Source: Vibrio fortis (GTDB lineage Bacteria; Pseudomonadota; Gammaproteobacteria; Enterobacterales; Vibrionaceae). From it: a DNA stretch of 64,000 nucleotides. Below the pieces are notes generated by a model. It saw only the letters and a program-made list of their open reading frames with translations, was not told the DNA's origin and made no database searches. Each line of letters starts with the position of its first letter. Positions within the stretch are counted from its first letter, which is position 1. Below are positions 61,120 through 64,000 of the stretch, in pieces. Made by a program: the position numbers and the translations under genes. The stretch spans positions 558,001-622,000 of the forward strand of contig NZ_AP025487.1 in NCBI RefSeq assembly GCF_024347475.1, written 5' to 3'.

Positions 61120-61150
61120 AAGGCTCTAATCGAAAAACTGGAGCCTTTTT
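61120..61150 (+). terminator. rRNA operon terminator 2 (copy)
   Basis: AAGGCTCTAATC GAAAAA CTGGAGCCTTTTT: a slightly decayed duplicate of terminator 1 after pseudo-copy A. Confidence 0.75.
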
Positions 61151-61171
61151 GCTTTTTGATATTGAAGTAAT

Positions 61172-61248
61172 CAATTGGCAGAGCAGCGGATTCCCCGACT
61201 TACCAAAAACAGCGCGTGTTGGGAGTTCGAATCTCTCCACCCCTGCCA
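61172..61248 (+). pseudogene. Degenerate tRNA-Trp copy B
   Basis: Same structure as copy A, with the identical anticodon-loop replacement, but the T arm GGGAGTTCGAATCTC is intact. The 5' acceptor strand is missing. The region from ATTGAAGTAATCAATTGG repeats 140 bases after copy A, so A and B are a tandem duplication. Confidence 0.85.
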
Positions 61249-61254
61249 TATTTA

Positions 61255-61285
61255 AAGCTCTAGTCGAAAGACTAGAGCCTTTTTA
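61255..61285 (+). terminator. rRNA operon terminator 3 (copy)
   Basis: GCTCTAGTC GAAA GACTAGAGC followed by CTTTTTA. Perfect nine-pair stem; the last of the three serial terminators. Confidence 0.85.
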
Positions 61286-61302
61286 CTTTCTGGGGTTAAG
61301 GT

Positions 61303-61533
61303 ATGTCATTACTTCTAGGTGATAGCAGTAATCCTTTTGCTCCAATTGAACCTCTCCCTTCCTCTCTAGATTTAGATAGGCTCTTACCATTACGAGCTTA
61401 CCCCTTACCTATATTAACTTCTTATCAACCCATAAAGATCTCAGAGCAATACTTTGCTCGTGTAAGTTCGTTGTTAGATTTAGTTTTTACAATATTCAGC
61501 TATGCTCATAATCAAGGGCTGACTGTGCAGTAA
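61303..61533 (+). CDS. Hypothetical protein, 76 residues
   Basis: Begins MSLLLGDSSNPFAPIEPLPSSL and ends FSYAHNQGLTVQ. Proline- and leucine-rich, no clear domain or signal peptide. ATG 61303 has GGGGTTAAGG upstream. It lies between the rRNA terminators and mepA (20 bases before it) and might be co-transcribed with mepA. I do not recognise it, and it could be a chance frame. Confidence 0.4.
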   Translation: MSLLLGDSSNPFAPIEPLPSSLDLDRLLPLRAYPLPILTSYQPIKISEQYFARVSSLLDLVFTIFSYAHNQGLTVQ

Positions 61534-61553
61534 AATGATGAGAGGGATAAGGA

Positions 61554-62399
61554 ATGCTAAAGAAATGGGGGAGCGGGTTATTATTGTTCTTAGTCTCTTT
61601 GTTAGTGCACGCGGTTCCTACGCAATGGGAAGGTGTAGATAGCCCGACGCGTAATCAAACCAGTTCAATAGGCTCTTATGCCAACGGCTGTTTAGATGGT
61701 GCGCAGGCACTTCCGTTACAAGGTTTGGGTTATCAGGTTATACGTCCTCAGAGAAAGCGATATTATGGCCATACAGATGCGATTAGGTTTGTAGAAGAGC
61801 TTAGTAAAAGTGTTAATGACAATCTGAATCAAGTGCTTATGATCGGTGATATTTCACTTCCTCGTGGCGGCCGCTTCTCCTCTGGTCACTCTAGTCATCA
61901 AACAGGATTAGACATTGATATATGGCTTAGACTGAATGATAAGAACCTTTCTCTGAATCAACTAGCCGTGCCTACTCCGATAAGTGTCGTTGACCTAACT
62001 AATTACAAGTTGCGTAAAGAAAATTGGCAAGACAACCACTTTAAAGTACTTCGATATGCGGCAAAAGATCCAAACGTCGCGCGTATATTCGTCCATCCAG
62101 TAATTAAACAAACACTGTGTGATTCTGAGACAGCACAGGGTGATGAACGCAATTGGCTGGGAAAGATAAGACCTTGGTGGGGGCATCATTCGCATTTTCA
62201 TGTTCGTCTCCACTGTCCTAAAGATGCATCGAGTTGTGTTGAGCAGAAAGCACCACCAAAAGGGGATGGTTGTGGTTATGAACTTGCAAGTTGGACTCCT
62301 AAACAGATACCAGTTCCTCCACCGACTAAAGTCGCCAAATCAAAACCAAAGAAAAAAAAGGTGATGCCAGAATATTGTTCATCTGTCATCGCTAACTGA
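61554..62399 (+). CDS. mepA: Penicillin-insensitive murein endopeptidase MepA
   Basis: Periplasmic LAS-family zinc peptidase that cleaves D-Ala-mDAP cross-links. The 281-residue precursor has a signal peptide (about 1-20, ending VHA), GDISLPRGGRFSSGHSSHQT with metal motif H115-x6-D122, and the C-terminal HSHFHVRLHCP. Cysteines at the family positions suggest disulfides. The tail is lysine- and proline-rich (PVPPPTKVAKSKPKKKK). ATG 61554 follows GATAAGGA. Confidence 0.93.
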   Translation: MLKKWGSGLLLFLVSLLVHAVPTQWEGVDSPTRNQTSSIGSYANGCLDGAQALPLQGLGYQVIRPQRKRYYGHTDAIRFVEELSKSVNDNLNQVLMIGDISLPRGGRFSSGHSSHQTGLDIDIWLRLNDKNLSLNQLAVPTPISVVDLTNYKLRKENWQDNHFKVLRYAAKDPNVARIFVHPVIKQTLCDSETAQGDERNWLGKIRPWWGHHSHFHVRLHCPKDASSCVEQKAPPKGDGCGYELASWTPKQIPVPPPTKVAKSKPKKKKVMPEYCSSVIAN

Positions 62400-62659
62400 T
62401 CGTTTGAAGCAAAATTACCGGTTTCTGATTCGCTTCAGAAACTGGAGAAATGTCACACTTTTGTCTAGAGTGAGTAAAGAGTAAATAAGAATATCGTTTG
62501 ATATTTCATCTTTCACAATCCGACAAAAACAAAAACAGAGTCGAAGTGGCATAGTTGGGTCATAACAAGAATGTTTTTGGGGTGACAAATAGGACTTACA
62601 CGCCGTATATAAGAATTAGAGTCTAGATACCCGTCGATAAGTAATTCGAGGACAAAACC

Positions 62660-62968
62660 ATGACAATGATTTGTGCGAAGGAGTTTTCTGAGTGGTTAAG
62701 GCATAGATTTAGCAGTGAGGTTTCTGGTGTTTCTTTAACACGAGAAGATTTAAATAGCTTAACAGGGCGACAGCGCGTAGACCCTGGTTTTATCAATGAT
62801 GTGCATTATGAGTTGATGCAGTATGGGATGGCCTTCGTAACCGACACAAGTCGAGAAAACTTTTACCTTGTACATGTCTCTCAAGCATCCAATTGGAGAG
62901 AGAGGCTAGAGTATCAATTCGAGAAAGACTTGTTCTGTAATATTTACCCGATAGAGAAGTCAGGATAA
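62660..62968 (+). CDS. Hypothetical protein, 102 residues
   Basis: Soluble protein starting MTMICAKEFSEWLRHRFSSE and ending LFCNIYPIEKSG. No domain recognised. ATG 62660 has GAGGA seven bases upstream, and a strong terminator overlaps its end, so it looks like an independent real gene. The 260-base gap before it (62400-62659) shows no other gene. Confidence 0.75.
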   Translation: MTMICAKEFSEWLRHRFSSEVSGVSLTREDLNSLTGRQRVDPGFINDVHYELMQYGMAFVTDTSRENFYLVHVSQASNWRERLEYQFEKDLFCNIYPIEKSG

Positions 62969-62970
62969 AA

Positions 62971-63004
62971 AAAAGGTTCAACTTAACGCTAAGTTGAACC
63001 TTTT
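62971..63004. terminator. Bidirectional terminator
   Basis: Perfect 15-base stem AAAAGGTTCAACTTA / TAAGTTGAACCTTTT with an ACGC loop. It stops the 102-residue gene (plus) and the YfhL-type ferredoxin gene (minus). Confidence 0.93.
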
Positions 63005-63008
63005 AATT

Positions 63009-63266
<258 letters not shown>

Positions 63267-63278
63267 TCAGCCTTAAGG

Positions 63279-64000
63279 TTACTTACCTGTTGGGTTACGA
63301 GTATCCTGACCAGAATTTAGGTTACGCATTAATAGGCCGTATTCTAGATCCATATCTGCTGGTACAGGAATGAATACGAAGTGGCCGTTTCCTTTTGCGT
63401 CCTCAATTTGTTGTGACTTGCGGTTTTCCATCGCTTCTAGAGTGAAAACAACGTTGCCTTTTGGCGTCATTAGCTCAAGGCTGTCACCAATAATGAATTT
63501 GTTCTTCACTTCTACTTCAGCTAGGTCACCACGGCGTTTACCTGTGAATTCACCAACGAATTGTTGTGCATCAGACACAGAGTAGCCGTAGTCGTAGTTC
63601 TGGTATGTGTCGTGAGTGTGACGACGTAGGAAGCCTTCGGTGTAACCACGGTGAGCTAAGCTCTCTAGAGTGCCCATTAGGCTCTCATCGAATGGTTTGC
63701 CTGCAACAGCATCATCGATTGCTTTACGGTAAACCTGAGCGGTACGAGCACAGTAGTAGAAAGACTTAGTACGGCCTTCGATTTTCAGAGAGTGAACACC
63801 CATCTTCGTTAGACGCTCAACGTGCTGGATCGCGCGTAGGTCTTTCGAGTTCATAATGTATGTGCCGTGCTCGTCTTCAAACGCAGCCATTTTCTCTTCA
63901 GGGCGGTGTGCTTCAGAAAGTAGAACCACTTCATCTGTTGGCTTACCACGACCAATAGTCGTTTCAGGGCGCTCGTCTTGAACCTCAACAGCTTGTGCTT
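63279..64000 (-). CDS. trhP: tRNA hydroxylation protein TrhP (YegQ), C-terminal part
   Basis: Peptidase U32-family protein needed for 5-hydroxyuridine formation at tRNA position 34. The frame is open to the window edge, so the N terminus is missing; the visible 240 residues include DEHGTYIMNSKDLRAIQHVE, LKIEGRTKSFYYCARTAQVY (split) and the C-terminal region with ELMTPKGNV and an OB-like end. An internal GTG at 63929 is not the start. The ferredoxin gene lies immediately downstream. Confidence 0.92.
   Translation of the reverse strand, partial: AQAVEVQDERPETTIGRGKPTDEVVLLSEAHRPEEKMAAFEDEHGTYIMNSKDLRAIQHVERLTKMGVHSLKIEGRTKSFYYCARTAQVYRKAIDDAVAGKPFDESLMGTLESLAHRGYTEGFLRRHTHDTYQNYDYGYSVSDAQQFVGEFTGKRRGDLAEVEVKNKFIIGDSLELMTPKGNVVFTLEAMENRKSQQIEDAKGNGHFVFIPVPADMDLEYGLLMRNLNSGQDTRNPTGK

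Noticed and set aside
61021-61290. Repeats after tRNA-Trp considered as a CRISPR array or an integrated element with att sites
   Set aside because: Only two long tRNA-derived units with 140-bp period and no spacers of CRISPR form, no cas genes, and no integrase or cargo between the repeated tRNA ends.

Overview
The window is a stretch of the main chromosome of a Vibrio (Gammaproteobacteria, Vibrionaceae). Nearly every gene and the gene order (lysS-vpsR, mutH-rppH-ptsP-lgt-thyA, nptA-nhaR-hlyU-rpsT-murJ-ribF-ileS-lspA-fkpB-ispH, aroF-tyrA, slt-trpR-yjjX, mbaA-nspS, pheA-raiA, bamD-rluD-pgeF-clpB) match what I remember of V. cholerae chromosome 1 around VC0664-VC0711. This is recognition from memory, not a search; I cannot give the species. 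Both window ends cut genes: recJ at the left and trhP (yegQ) at the right.

Layout. 1-3.6 kb: recJ end, prfB with its programmed frameshift, lysS. 3.8-6.5 kb: vpsR (c-di-GMP biofilm regulator) and a block of small Vibrio genes. 6.5-13.1 kb: mutH, an AT-rich gap full of DnaA-box-like sequences, then the co-directional run rppH-ptsP-tauE family-lgt-thyA. 13.1-13.6 kb: a nested intergenic repeat region. 13.7-25 kb: nptA, nhaR, hlyU, rpsT, and murJ-ribF-ileS-lspA-fkpB-ispH (envelope, flavin, tRNA charging and isoprenoid genes). 25-29.5 kb: a LytS/LytTR two-component system (BtsS/BtsR type) beside a short CstA-family transporter, whose upstream region holds a 20-bp-phased array of boxes resembling the BtsR recognition sequence. 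29.5-33.1 kb: a DUF2799 lipoprotein and the peptidoglycan-recycling genes murQ-anmK and, divergently, nagZ. 33.2-35.6 kb: aroF-tyrA behind TyrR boxes. 35.7-41.7 kb: an M23 peptidase, a PilZ protein, ettA, slt, trpR. 41.7-45.9 kb: yjjX and the norspermidine/c-di-GMP pair nspS-mbaA. 46-50.5 kb: pheA with a complete pheL attenuator, raiA with several CRP-like sites, an MltF-like transglycosylase and bamD. 50.7-55.1 kb: rluD-pgeF and clpB behind a sigma-32 type promoter. 55.2-61.3 kb: a full rRNA operon (P1, P2, boxA, 16S, tRNA-Ala(GGC), 23S, 5S, tRNA-Asp, tRNA-Trp) followed by two degenerate copies of tRNA-Trp, each with its own terminator. 61.3-64 kb: mepA, two small hypothetical genes, a YfhL-type ferredoxin and trhP.

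Themes. Three genes belong to c-di-GMP signalling (vpsR, mbaA, a PilZ protein). Aromatic amino acid biosynthesis is represented by genes with three visible modes of control (TyrR boxes, Phe attenuation, trpR). Cell-wall genes are numerous (murJ, slt, MltF-like, mepA, M23, murQ, anmK, nagZ). I see no prophage, IS element, CRISPR array, integron or defence island. The unusual signals are in non-coding DNA: the box array upstream of the cstA-like gene, the DnaA-box cluster beside mutH, the nested repeats after thyA and the tRNA-Trp pseudo-copies.
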